Below, piece after piece: positions 25,135 to 33,498 of a stretch of 64,000 nucleotides of DNA. The notes under the pieces are model-generated. The model worked only from the letters and a program-made list of their open reading frames with translations, had not been told where the DNA came from and searched no databases. The stretch spans positions 62,001-126,000 of the forward strand of contig JAHBVX010000013.1 of the NCBI GenBank assembly GCA_019637295.1, given 5' to 3'. The position numbers and the translations under genes were made by a program. Source of the DNA: Polyangiaceae bacterium (GTDB lineage Bacteria > Myxococcota_A > Polyangia > Polyangiales > Polyangiaceae). Every line of letters starts with the position of its first letter. The stretch's first letter is position 1.

Positions 25135-25653
25135 ATGGACCGAAGCATGCGCGCGACGCTGGCTTGGATTTGCGGGCTCGCTCTGGTGACGATCACCCCG
25201 GGCGCGCTGGCCGAGAGCCTGATCAACAAGCCCGGGCGCCACCCGGACTACGTCTTCGAGGCCGAGCCGCACCTGATGTTCGGCTTCGATCCGCCGGGCG
25301 GTCGCGCGTCTCCAGGGCTAGGCCCGGGGTTTCGGGGGACGGTCGAGCTGGTGGACAACGGCTTCATCCGGACCATCAACAACACGGTGGGCATCGGCTT
25401 CGGCGCGGACTGCCTTTGTTTCGGCTCCGGCAGCACCTCGGTCTGGGTCCCGATCGTGATGCAGTGGAACTTTTGGCTCACCGACAGCTGGAGCGTGTTC
25501 GGCGAGCCCGGCGGCGGGTTCTACCTGGGCAACGCCACCGGGGCTCGCCCCGCGCTGTACGCCGGGGGGCGGTATCACTTCAGCGAAACCCTCGCGCTCA
25601 CCCTGCGCGCGGGCTACCCGAGCTTGAGCGTGGGGGTCTCGTTCGTCCTGTGA
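25135..25653 (+). CDS. Small outer-membrane beta-barrel protein, tandem paralogue 1
   Basis: A 172-residue exported protein: signal peptide ending GALAES, then HPDYVFEAEPHLMFGF, VDNGFIRTINNTVGIGFG, VMQWNFWLTDSWSVFGEPG and LYAGGRYHFSETLALTLRAG, ending in SVGVSFVL. The alternating polar/aromatic strands and C-terminal aromatic residue suggest an eight-stranded barrel. It is strongly similar to the next gene. The ATG has AAGG 7 nt upstream. The 237-nt stretch between the TPR gene and this gene (24898-25134) shows no further gene. Confidence 0.78.
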   Translation: MDRSMRATLAWICGLALVTITPGALAESLINKPGRHPDYVFEAEPHLMFGFDPPGGRASPGLGPGFRGTVELVDNGFIRTINNTVGIGFGADCLCFGSGSTSVWVPIVMQWNFWLTDSWSVFGEPGGGFYLGNATGARPALYAGGRYHFSETLALTLRAGYPSLSVGVSFVL

Positions 25654-25689
25654 CGTTCACAACCCATGATTGACCGGAGTCACTCGCGC

Positions 25690-26286
25690 ATGACCATCAG
25701 AATCCAACTGCTGGCGTCGACCCTCGCCGCCTGCGCCACGCTCGGCGCCACCCTCCCTGCCGTCGCGAACACGAGCGTCATCAAGCGCCCAGGGGCCCAC
25801 CCGGACTACGTCTTCGAGGCCGAGCCTCACCTGGCGTTCGGCTTCTTCGATGGTCCGCTCGACGGCGAAGGTATCGGGCCGGGCTTTCGTGGAACGATCG
25901 AGCTGGTAGACAACGGCTTCATCACGACCATCAACAACACCGTCGGCATTGGGTTTGGTCTCGATTGGCTGCTGTACGGTGACCACTGCCCTGGCCGTGG
26001 TCCTGCACCTCGGAACTGCCACGACCACGATCGCGTGATCATCCCGGTCGTGATGCAGTGGAACTTCTGGTTGACGCGGAACTGGAGCGTCTTCGGCGAG
26101 CCGGGGCTCGCGCTCCGATTCGACAACGACCATCACGACGATCGCTTCGACGATCGGGATCGCCGCCTGCGGATCCGCCCGTTCGTGTTCTACGCGGGTG
26201 GTCGCTACCACTTCAACGACGCCATCGCGCTGACCATGCGCGTCGGGCATCCGACGTTCTCTGTCGGCGTGTCGTTCTTCCTCTGA
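25690..26286 (+). CDS. Small outer-membrane beta-barrel protein, tandem paralogue 2
   Basis: A 198-residue paralogue of the preceding gene, 36 nt after it. Shared blocks include HPDYVFEAEPHLAFGF, VDNGFITTINNTVGIGFG, VMQWNFWLTRNWSVFGEPG and SVGVSFFL. It differs by two insertions rich in His, Asp and Arg: YGDHCPGRGPAPRNCHDHDR (about 95-115) and a loop around DNDHHDDRFDD (about 140). These lie in predicted extracellular loops and could bind metal. The ATG at 25690 with upstream GGAG is preferred to that at 25666. The pair arose by local duplication. Confidence 0.78.
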   Translation: MTIRIQLLASTLAACATLGATLPAVANTSVIKRPGAHPDYVFEAEPHLAFGFFDGPLDGEGIGPGFRGTIELVDNGFITTINNTVGIGFGLDWLLYGDHCPGRGPAPRNCHDHDRVIIPVVMQWNFWLTRNWSVFGEPGLALRFDNDHHDDRFDDRDRRLRIRPFVFYAGGRYHFNDAIALTMRVGHPTFSVGVSFFL

Positions 26287-26370
26287 CGCGCTCTGCCACC
26301 CAGCCACCCCGGCGAGCCAGCGCGACCAGCCGACGCCCCAGCCCGACTTTGGGGCGATTTCGCGGGAGCC

Positions 26371-26407
26371 TTGGCGACGGAGCGCCCCTCACGCTATAGA
26401 AGGCAGG
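26371..26407 (+). promoter_or_regulatory. Candidate promoter abutting the rseP start
   Basis: TTGGCG (26371-26376), an 18-nt spacer and TATAGA (26395-26400) lie 7 nt before the GTG at 26408. The intervening AGGCAGG could also serve as a ribosome-binding site for a longer transcript, so leaderless use is not certain. Confidence 0.4.
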
Positions 26408-27421
26408 GTGAGTATCCTCATTGGCATCCTCGGCTTGGCCTTGCTGATGGTGATCCACGAGGGCGGCCACTTGCTCGCCGCGCGTGCCTTCGGCATGCGC
26501 GTGATCCGCTTCAGCATTGGCTTTGGCCCGGCGCTCTGGCGGTATCAACCGCGGGGCAGCGAGACGGTCTACCAGGTGGCCCTGATTCCGTTCCTGGCCT
26601 ACGTGCAGATCGCGGGGATGAATCCATACGAGGAGATCGATCCCGACGACAAGGGCAGCTACGCCAATGCGAGCTTGCTCGGTCGCATCTCTGCGATCTT
26701 CGCGGGACCGCTGGCGAACTACCTGTTCGCGTCGGTGTTGTTCTTCGCCGCCTTCAGCATCGGCGGCGACCCCACGAAGATCCAGGTGATGCCCGACACC
26801 GCAGCCGCGAAGGCGGGTGTGAAAGACGGCGACAAAATCGTGAGCATTGGCGGGGACAAGATCAAGCGCTGGGACGACATCCCCGCGGCCGTGTTGCCGA
26901 AGGCGAACGTGCCACTCGTCGTGGTGGTCGAGCGTGAAGGTCAGAAGATCCCGCTGACGATCACCCCGGAGCCGAAGGCCAAGGACGGCGCTGGGCAGAT
27001 CGGCGTCAAGCCCACGAGCATGGTGCCCGCGCTCGAGTGGAAGGACGCAGCGGTCGAGTCAGTGCTTCATCCGGCCAAGGTGGTGCAGGCCCTCGTCGTC
27101 GGGCTGGGCCGGATCATCACCGGTAAGGAGCGCCCGGAGGTGACGGGGCCCGTTGGCATCGTGAAGGAGACGAGCAAGGCCGCCGAGCGAGGGCCGGCGG
27201 ACTACCTGTACCTGCTCGGGCTGCTCAGCGCGTACCTGGGCGGCTTCAATCTGTTGCCTTTCCCTGCGCTCGACGGAGGGCGCCTGATGTTCCTCGGCTA
27301 CGAGGCCGTGACGCGGCGCCGGCCGAACGCGCGCATCGAGGCCCACGTCCACGCGGTCGGGCTCCTCATGCTCTTGGCGCTGATCGCCGTCATCAGCGTG
27401 TTCGACATTCGCGGCAACTGA
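26408..27421 (+). CDS. rseP: Site-2 intramembrane zinc protease, RseP family
   Basis: A 337-residue M50 membrane protease. The first helix carries the zinc motif HEGGH (about 17-21), followed by RFSIGFGP and a short loop. One PDZ domain lies at about 120-200 (PDTAAAKAGVKDGDKIVSIG). The second half has the typical NLLPFPALDGGRLM motif with the third metal ligand. E. coli RseP has two PDZ domains; this shorter form is common. It would cut transmembrane anti-sigma factors or signal-peptide remnants after an initial cut elsewhere. It is followed directly by lpxC: the GTG starts right after the TGA. Confidence 0.93.
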   Translation: MSILIGILGLALLMVIHEGGHLLAARAFGMRVIRFSIGFGPALWRYQPRGSETVYQVALIPFLAYVQIAGMNPYEEIDPDDKGSYANASLLGRISAIFAGPLANYLFASVLFFAAFSIGGDPTKIQVMPDTAAAKAGVKDGDKIVSIGGDKIKRWDDIPAAVLPKANVPLVVVVEREGQKIPLTITPEPKAKDGAGQIGVKPTSMVPALEWKDAAVESVLHPAKVVQALVVGLGRIITGKERPEVTGPVGIVKETSKAAERGPADYLYLLGLLSAYLGGFNLLPFPALDGGRLMFLGYEAVTRRRPNARIEAHVHAVGLLMLLALIAVISVFDIRGN

Positions 27422-28270
27422 GTGGCCGTCGTCATCCCTCGCCTGCCGATCGAGCTGTGGGGTGTAGGGCTCCACGGCGGGGGACCGTGCAGCGTGCGGT
27501 TGGCCCACGCCGCGGGAGCGCCGGTGACCGTGCGGGTTGGGTCAGAGGCCGCACCCGTGTCGTCCCTGCGGGTCACGAGCACGGACCGGGGCGTGAGCGT
27601 CGCCACGGAGGATGGCCGGCTAGGGATCGCGGTAGTGGAGCATCTGTTCGCGGCGCTGGGAGGGCTCGGTATCCGCTCGGGTGTGGCGATCAGCGTCGAG
27701 GGCGGCGAGGTACCGCTGCTCGATGGTGGAGCCAACGAGCTGGCGCGCGCGCTCTTGGTGCTCGAACTGCCGCGCTCGCGACCCAGCCTTCGGGTGACCC
27801 ACGGCGCCACTCTGCACAGCGGGGACTCGACGTATGTGTTCGAGCCTCGAGACGGCGTGGAGCTCGAGGTCGAGGTCGAGTTCCCCGGCGTGGGGCGCGA
27901 GGCGGCTCACTTCAACGGCAACGCGGACACCTTCGTGAGCGAGATCGCGCCGGCACGCACCTTTGGTTACGCTGCCGAAGAGCAGCAACTTCGGGCACGG
28001 GGTCTGGCGCGAGGCGCTCACCCTCACTCGGTGTTGGTGCTCGACGATTGCGGCCACGCTGTGCCTCCCTCGGCTCCCCGGCAGCCTCTGGAGCTCGCGC
28101 GCCACAAGCTGCTCGACCTGGTGGGAGACCTCTATCTCCACGGCGGACCGCCCCTCGGCCGGCTCGTGGCCCGGCGGCCCGGTCACCGCGCGACTCACCA
28201 GCTCGTCGCGCTCGCGCTGGCCGAGGGCATCCTGGAGAGGATTTTTGAGAACCCGCCGGGTGAGGGCTAG
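27422..28270 (+). CDS. lpxC: UDP-3-O-acyl-N-acetylglucosamine deacetylase LpxC
   Basis: A 282-residue LpxC, the committed enzyme of lipid A synthesis (removal of acetate from UDP-3-O-acyl-GlcNAc, zinc-dependent). Conserved parts are GVGLHGG near the start, VEHLFAALGGLGI (first zinc His and catalytic Glu), PLLDGGANELARALL, APARTFGYAAE, HKLLDLVGDLYLHG (second His and Asp ligands) and the later RRPGH histidine. The sequence is divergent and somewhat shorter than the E. coli enzyme (305), but no catalytic residue is missing. It directly follows rseP, an unusual neighbour for lpxC, and the pair is followed by a lipoprotein gene. Confidence 0.9.
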   Translation: MAVVIPRLPIELWGVGLHGGGPCSVRLAHAAGAPVTVRVGSEAAPVSSLRVTSTDRGVSVATEDGRLGIAVVEHLFAALGGLGIRSGVAISVEGGEVPLLDGGANELARALLVLELPRSRPSLRVTHGATLHSGDSTYVFEPRDGVELEVEVEFPGVGREAAHFNGNADTFVSEIAPARTFGYAAEEQQLRARGLARGAHPHSVLVLDDCGHAVPPSAPRQPLELARHKLLDLVGDLYLHGGPPLGRLVARRPGHRATHQLVALALAEGILERIFENPPGEG

Positions 28271-28279
28271 ACTCGGGCC
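28245..28279 (+). promoter_or_regulatory. Promoter of the leaderless type
   Basis: TTGAGA (28245-28250), a 17-nt spacer and TAGACT (28268-28273) end 6 nt before the ATG at 28280. There is no Shine-Dalgarno sequence. A transcript from here would begin at or next to the start codon. The -35 box lies inside the end of lpxC. Confidence 0.55.
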
Positions 28280-28975
28280 ATGACGGTGCGAGGTTCCTGT
28301 GTGCTGCTGTCGCTGCTCGGCGCAGTAGGCTGCACCGAGCCCACGGTCCGACTGGCCGAGGGCCCGCGGGAGTACGCCCCTACCGACTACGAGATCGTGC
28401 TCGAGCGTTGGACGCGGGAAGGCAAGCTGATCGTCGCCAGCCACCTCGACAACGTGCTCGGCGTCACTGCCACCTACGAGTCCTGGGACTTTCGTTGGGC
28501 GTATGTGGTCCGCTACGCGGACGACTACCGGCTAACGGTGGACCAACGCACGCGGCTACTCGAGCGCTCGCTGGCCGAGACCCGCAGCCACCACCAGTTC
28601 TACGTTGCGCTGTTCACCCAGCGGCACAAGTGGAACGACCTCACCGCGGACAACCCGGCCTGGATCGTGAGGCTGATCGACGACCAAGGGAGCGAGACTG
28701 CGCCCAGCGAGATCGAGCCGATCAAGCGCCCGGGCGCCATCGAGCGCACTTACTTCCCGTACACCTCGCCCTGGCGCAGCGCCTATCGAGTGCGCTTCCC
28801 GCGCTTCCGCTCGGATGGCCGGACCGTGATTTCTCCGCGCGCACAGTGGTTCGGCTTGCGCTTCGCCGGTGCCCAGGGTCACGAGGCCTTGGTCTGGGAA
28901 GTCGATGAAGGCGAGCGCAACCGCTCGTCGGTTGCCAAGGCCGAGCCCGCGACCAACGCGCACTCGTCGCACTGA
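28280..28975 (+). CDS. Lipoprotein of unknown function
   Basis: A 231-residue lipoprotein: the signal ends at LLGAVGC (Cys18). The mature protein has mixed alpha/beta character with many aromatic residues, for example SWDFRWAYVVRYADDYRL and RTYFPYTSPWRSAYRVRFP, and later WFGLRFAGAQG. I do not recognise the family. It lies 9 nt after lpxC and might be read from the rseP-lpxC transcript, but it also has its own leaderless-type promoter. It is convergent with the cyclic-nucleotide-binding protein gene. An envelope role is inferred only from the lipoprotein signal and neighbours. Confidence 0.75.
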   Translation: MTVRGSCVLLSLLGAVGCTEPTVRLAEGPREYAPTDYEIVLERWTREGKLIVASHLDNVLGVTATYESWDFRWAYVVRYADDYRLTVDQRTRLLERSLAETRSHHQFYVALFTQRHKWNDLTADNPAWIVRLIDDQGSETAPSEIEPIKRPGAIERTYFPYTSPWRSAYRVRFPRFRSDGRTVISPRAQWFGLRFAGAQGHEALVWEVDEGERNRSSVAKAEPATNAHSSH

Positions 28976-28992
28976 GCCCCTCTCCGCCCGCT

Positions 28993-30597
28993 TCAGCTGG
29001 CCAAGATCTCGAGCAGCGGCGGGACACTCACGAGCAGCTCGTGCGCGACCATGCGATCGGCGAACAAGAGCAACGCTCCCGCGGGACCGGCCCGCGCCGA
29101 AGCATGCGCCTTGCCGCCGCCGAGCACCTCCGAGGCGAACAGAAAATCACCCGGGCCGAGCTCGACTTCGACGTTACCCTCGGCATCCACGATCTCGACT
29201 AGCCCCGAACCGACGATGTGCATCCCCGGAACGGCCGCGCCAGCCTGGACGAACTCCTGGCCGGGCTCGATCGCTCGCACCGTGCACCGCTTGGTCACTT
29301 CCTCACGCAGGCTGTCGTCGAGGCGCTCTCCCAGCGGACCCATGGTCACACCGGCGAGCGCCTGAAATCGATCCGCGACGGCGCGAAGCTCGTCCGCCAC
29401 CCAGGGGCAGTCCGCGGTGGCCTCTGCAAGCGCGGCGTCGTCCCAGACCGCGACGCGCGTGTCGCTCTCGCCGCTGACCACGCGCAACGCGATATTCTCG
29501 CTCAGGCTACCGAGCGTGAACACGACGTCCCCCGGATTGGCCACGGCGGCGCTCGCGTCGGCCACCGCCGCCATGATGCTCACCCAGCCGTCCAGCACCA
29601 GAGCGACCGCGAAGTGGCCGATCTCTTCATCCACGTCGAGGGACTCCACGCGAGCGCGCGCCGCGAACGCGGCCTGCGCCTCGGGCGGGAGATCCTCGAG
29701 ACCTGGCACCTCCTCGAGGTTGATCGCTCCGCCGGGCGCGGCTGGCTCGGCCTCCGGCGGCCCGGGCTCGGGTCCCAGCTCGGGCTCGGGTTCCAGCTCG
29801 GTCTCGGGCTCCGGCTCGGGTTCCAGATCGGTCTCGGGCTCCGGCTCGGGCTCCTGGTCAGTCTCCGGCTCGGACTCTCGTGCGTCCGGTGACGCCTCGG
29901 ACTCAGACTCGTCCAGGTCGAAGCGGGGGAGTGGGGCTCCTGCTTCCGCTGCGGCCTCGAGCGCGAGCTCGTCCGCAGACGTTGCCAGGGTCGGGCTGTC
30001 CTCGTGGTCGAAGGGCGGCAGCGGAGGCTCAGCCAGCGCCGGCTCAGCGAAGTACGCGCCGGGGCTCGAGTTCGATGGCGCGTCGTCCACGTCGTCCGTC
30101 AACGGGGACAGGGACGTCTCGGTGGCTTCCAGTAGATCGTCGGCCGTCGTCACGGAGTCGACGGCGGCGCGTACCCCGCTCGGCGCCGCAAACGGGTCCG
30201 CCGCGGCGCTACTGGCGGCGAGAAACGGGTTCGCGCTCGGCGGCGCGCTCTCGAGGAACGGGTTGCCCCCCGCCACGGACGTCACGTCGTCGAACTCGAT
30301 GTCCACGCTCTGGCGAACCGGAACCCCGTCGAGCAGCGAATCGACCTCGTTGCGTGGTACTCCCGGCGGCGGCGGCACCCCGTCCTGCGGCCCGAGCTGG
30401 GAGGTCAAGTGAGTCACCGCTCCGTTGAGTTCGGCAGCGCGCTCGATCTGCCCAAGCGCCACTGCTGCCTCCACGGCACGCCGCAACCACACGATCGCGT
30501 CGACGAGCGAGCCACGCTTCCATTGGACCTGAGCCGTCTGCAGCGCCCAGGCGACGTCGTCGTCGTCCGTGTCGAGAGGCTGCGGGAGACCGTTCAT
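28993..30597 (-). CDS. Cyclic-nucleotide-binding-type protein with acidic repeat linker
   Basis: A 534-residue cytoplasmic protein. The N-terminal 60 residues are helical (VQWKRGSLVDAIVWLRRAVE looks TPR-like). Residues about 70-290 are disordered and rich in Glu, Pro, Ser and Asp, with tandem EPEPEPET-type repeats at about 240-275. The C-terminal 230 residues contain a cNMP-binding fold: TVRAIEPGQEFVQAGA, GMHIVGSGLVEIVDAEGN and VELGPGDFLFASEVLGG. A weaker copy may precede it (LDVDEEIGHFAVALVLDGWV). The phosphate-binding cassette is not clearly conserved, so it may not bind cAMP or cGMP. There is no DNA-binding domain. No Shine-Dalgarno sequence precedes the ATG. Confidence 0.75.
   Translation of the reverse strand: MNGLPQPLDTDDDDVAWALQTAQVQWKRGSLVDAIVWLRRAVEAAVALGQIERAAELNGAVTHLTSQLGPQDGVPPPPGVPRNEVDSLLDGVPVRQSVDIEFDDVTSVAGGNPFLESAPPSANPFLAASSAAADPFAAPSGVRAAVDSVTTADDLLEATETSLSPLTDDVDDAPSNSSPGAYFAEPALAEPPLPPFDHEDSPTLATSADELALEAAAEAGAPLPRFDLDESESEASPDARESEPETDQEPEPEPETDLEPEPEPETELEPEPELGPEPGPPEAEPAAPGGAINLEEVPGLEDLPPEAQAAFAARARVESLDVDEEIGHFAVALVLDGWVSIMAAVADASAAVANPGDVVFTLGSLSENIALRVVSGESDTRVAVWDDAALAEATADCPWVADELRAVADRFQALAGVTMGPLGERLDDSLREEVTKRCTVRAIEPGQEFVQAGAAVPGMHIVGSGLVEIVDAEGNVEVELGPGDFLFASEVLGGGKAHASARAGPAGALLLFADRMVAHELLVSVPPLLEILAS
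29780..29878 (-). repeat. In-frame repeats coding for Glu-Pro-rich linker
   Basis: Tandem copies of a roughly 45-base unit made of GGCTCGGGTTCCAGCTCGG-type and GTCTCGGGCTCC-type blocks encode alternating Glu-Pro and Glu-Thr-Asp. The repeat is coding and lies within the cyclic-nucleotide-binding-type protein. Unit number could vary between strains. Confidence 0.6.
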
Positions 30598-30675
30598 CGG
30601 AGGTGGCTCATACTAAACAAGTCCGTGCCCCACCCTGCCTGGAAAAGTGCGATTTCCGATCCTTCGCGTGCCCCG

Positions 30676-33309
30676 TCAGATGGGTTGAACGAAGACCTCC
30701 CGATCCTTGGCTCCGTTGGGCGGCCCGACCATGCCGCGCTTCTCCATCATCTCCACGATCTTGGCGGCCCGATTGTAGCCGATCGTCATCTTCCGTTGCA
30801 GCCACGACGTCGAGCAGCGCTGGGTGTCCGCCACGATGCGAACGGCCTCGTCGAAGCGCGGATCGGTGGCCTCCTCCGCTTCGCCCTCGCCTTCCCCGCC
30901 CTCGGGCTCCGCCAAGATGGCCTCGTGGTACTCGGGAGCTCCCTGCCGGCGCAGGAAGGCCGTCAGACCGTTGACGTCCTCCTCGCTCACGAAGGGGCAC
31001 TGAACTCTGAGCGTGTCCGTGCGGCCATTCAGCTTGACCAGCATGTCCCCGCGCCCGAGCAGGTGTTCGGCGCCCTGCTCGTCGAGGATCGTACGACTGT
31101 CGACCTTCTGCGCGACGCGGAAGGCGATGCGCGACGGGAAGTTCGCCTTGATCATGCCCGTGATGACGTCCACGCTCGGCCGTTGGGTCGCGAGCACGAC
31201 GTGCATGCCGGCGGCGCGAGCCTTCTGCGCCAGACGCGCAACGGACGCCTCCACTTCCTTGCCCTGCTGCATCATCAGGTCGGCGAACTCGTCCACCACG
31301 ATGACGATGTAGGGCAACCTGCCGGGAAGCATGACTCCGTCACTGCCGTCGCGACTCACGGGTACACTCACGAGCGCGCCCTCGGGGGTCAATGCCTCGA
31401 CTTCCTTCGCACCAGGCGCAGGGACGTCCCCGGCGTGCACGCGGTCGACCCACGCGTTGTAGGTGCCGATGTTCTTGGTGCCCGCGTTGGCGAACAGTTG
31501 GTAGCGACGCTCCATCTCGTCCACTGCCCAGCGCAGGGCGGTGGCGGCCTGCTTCATGTCCGTGACCACCGGAAGGAGCATGTGTGGGATGCCGTCGAAG
31601 GGCGCGAGTTCGACGACCTTGGGATCGATCATCAGCAGCCGAAGCTCGTCGGGGCTGCGACTGAAGAGCAAGCTGGAGAGCATGACGTTCAGCCCGACGC
31701 TCTTACCAGCGCCCGTCGCGCCCGCCACGATCACATGGGGCATGCTGGCCAGATCCGCGTAGAACGGCGCCCCGACGATGTCGCGACCGAGCACGACCGG
31801 TAGGGGCGCACGCTCCGCTAGCTTCGCGAACCGCTTGTCCTCGACCAACTCGCGCAGATTGACCGGGACGCGTTCGTCGTTCGGCAGCTCGAAGCCGATT
31901 CGGCTCTTGCCGGGAATGGGCGCGATGATGCGAACGGTTCGCGAGAGCCCGAGCGCCAGGTCGTCGCTGAGGTTGGCGACCTTGCTGACCTTGGTGCCGG
32001 CCTCGGGCACGAACTCGAACGTGGTCACGGTCGGACCCGGGTGGATCTCCTCGACGCGACCTCTGACCCCGTAGTCCCCGAGGGTCTTGCTCAGCAGCAC
32101 GGATTGCTCGAGCAGCGCCTCACGATTGACGTCCGTGACCGAGGTCGGCGCCGACTCGAACAGCTCCGGCGACGGTAGCTCGAACGCGCCGGGCTTGCGC
32201 TCCCGCTTCGGCGGGGCGCGGTCGACGGCGCGCGCGGGCGCGGTGTCGACGATCTTGGGGGCCTTGCGCTTCTTCGTCGTCAGCGGCGGGGGCGCAGAGT
32301 TCTCCGATACCTCGAGCAACTCGAGCGCCAGCGCGTCCGGGGACGGCGACGGCTCCCCGTCGACCAGCGGCGAGACCGCGTCGCGCTGCTCGACGACGGG
32401 CGGGCTGACGGTTGCCACGCCAGGGCGGGGCGTCGAGGCGAGGAGTAGCACCTCCGCAGCGCTCTGAGACGACTCGCGCCGGAGCGCTTCGGACACCGCC
32501 AGCGGAGGGGTTCCGGTGCGTTCCAGCGGCGACCAGGCGTCGTCGTCCGCGTCGTCATCCGCGAGCTGCGCGATGATGGCCTCGTCACTGGCGCGCGTCT
32601 CGATGCGCGGCTGCTCCGCGAGCTTCTCGGCGGCACGCGCTTCGCGCCTGAGCTCTAGCGCGGTCTTCCATGCACGACCCAAGCGCAGCAGCAGGGTGGA
32701 CGTGCGCTGGGACAACGTCTCGGCGAGCGCCCACGCCCTCACGCAGAAGCCGATGAACGAGAAGCTGCTGCGACCGATCAGGATGAGGCCGACCACGGTC
32801 GCGCCCACCAGGAAGGACCCGAGCGTCGAGAACATCCCTCGCATCAACTCGCCGAACAGCAGGCCCACGTTGCCGCCCGCTGGCAGGCGGCCGAACACCG
32901 TGCCGTTCGACAGCGCGATGTGAACGAGCGCGGCGAGTACGATGGCTACGATCAGGTCACCCGCGATGCGCAGTCCGAGCGCGCCGATGCGCCGGCCGCG
33001 GATCAGGGGCACGCCGAGCAGACACAACTCGATGGGTCCGAGCCAAGCGACGAGCCCGAAACCTTGCGCCAGGAACCCGGCGACGGCGCCGCCGACGGGC
33101 CCTACCCACTCGGCGCCGCGCAAGCCCGGATCGGCCGGGTCCAAGCGCACACTCGCCAGCGCCAGACACAGGAAGGCGGCCACGGCGAACAGCAGCAGCG
33201 CCGCGGCCTCCCGACCCCGGCGCCCAATGCCGTCCGACTCCGAGCCCGGGCCGGGGGCGTCAGCCGACGGACCTTCGGCGGTCCGGGGAGCGAAGGGGCG
33301 GGTACCCAT
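30676..33309 (-). CDS. ftsK: DNA translocase FtsK/SpoIIIE
   Basis: An 877-residue DNA pump. Four membrane helices occupy about residues 35-185, followed by an acidic/proline linker to about 390. The motor domain has Walker A AGATGAGKS (about 545) and Walker B IVIVVDEFADLMM (about 665). The C-terminal gamma winged helix (about 805-870) includes STSWLQRKMTIGYNRAAKIV and MEKRGMVGPPNG. It moves chromosome ends through the closing septum and would read KOPS-like polar sequences. The RBS GGAAAGG precedes the ATG at 33309. The 78 nt between its stop and the next minus-strand gene (30598-30675) show nothing notable. Confidence 0.96.
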   Translation of the reverse strand: MGTRPFAPRTAEGPSADAPGPGSESDGIGRRGREAAALLLFAVAAFLCLALASVRLDPADPGLRGAEWVGPVGGAVAGFLAQGFGLVAWLGPIELCLLGVPLIRGRRIGALGLRIAGDLIVAIVLAALVHIALSNGTVFGRLPAGGNVGLLFGELMRGMFSTLGSFLVGATVVGLILIGRSSFSFIGFCVRAWALAETLSQRTSTLLLRLGRAWKTALELRREARAAEKLAEQPRIETRASDEAIIAQLADDDADDDAWSPLERTGTPPLAVSEALRRESSQSAAEVLLLASTPRPGVATVSPPVVEQRDAVSPLVDGEPSPSPDALALELLEVSENSAPPPLTTKKRKAPKIVDTAPARAVDRAPPKRERKPGAFELPSPELFESAPTSVTDVNREALLEQSVLLSKTLGDYGVRGRVEEIHPGPTVTTFEFVPEAGTKVSKVANLSDDLALGLSRTVRIIAPIPGKSRIGFELPNDERVPVNLRELVEDKRFAKLAERAPLPVVLGRDIVGAPFYADLASMPHVIVAGATGAGKSVGLNVMLSSLLFSRSPDELRLLMIDPKVVELAPFDGIPHMLLPVVTDMKQAATALRWAVDEMERRYQLFANAGTKNIGTYNAWVDRVHAGDVPAPGAKEVEALTPEGALVSVPVSRDGSDGVMLPGRLPYIVIVVDEFADLMMQQGKEVEASVARLAQKARAAGMHVVLATQRPSVDVITGMIKANFPSRIAFRVAQKVDSRTILDEQGAEHLLGRGDMLVKLNGRTDTLRVQCPFVSEEDVNGLTAFLRRQGAPEYHEAILAEPEGGEGEGEAEEATDPRFDEAVRIVADTQRCSTSWLQRKMTIGYNRAAKIVEMMEKRGMVGPPNGAKDREVFVQPI

Positions 33310-33435
33310 CTACTACCTTTCCCTACATCACCCGCGGGCAGATGCCAAAAAACCCGTGATCTTGGAGATTTCCGCTGCGTTTCACTAGTGTTCGTGCAAG
33401 TTCGGCGGCGACGGTCGAGCCCGAGAGACCCGAGC

Positions 33436-33465
33436 TTGAGCCCGGGCGATTTAGGGCTGTACACT
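33436..33465 (+). promoter_or_regulatory. Candidate promoter of the HEAT-lipoprotein gene
   Basis: TTGAGC (33436-33441), an 18-nt spacer and TACACT (33460-33465) lie in the divergent region between ftsK and the lipoprotein gene. The leader to the ATG at 33499 would be about 27 nt and includes AAGG as ribosome-binding site. Confidence 0.4.
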
Positions 33466-33498
33466 GCTCGCCTCATTTGGGCGAATCGACAGCAAGGC

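Noticed and set aside
32920-33498. Upstream extension of the HEAT-lipoprotein frame
   Set aside because: This part is antisense to ftsK, and the lipoprotein signal only makes sense with the ATG at 33499.
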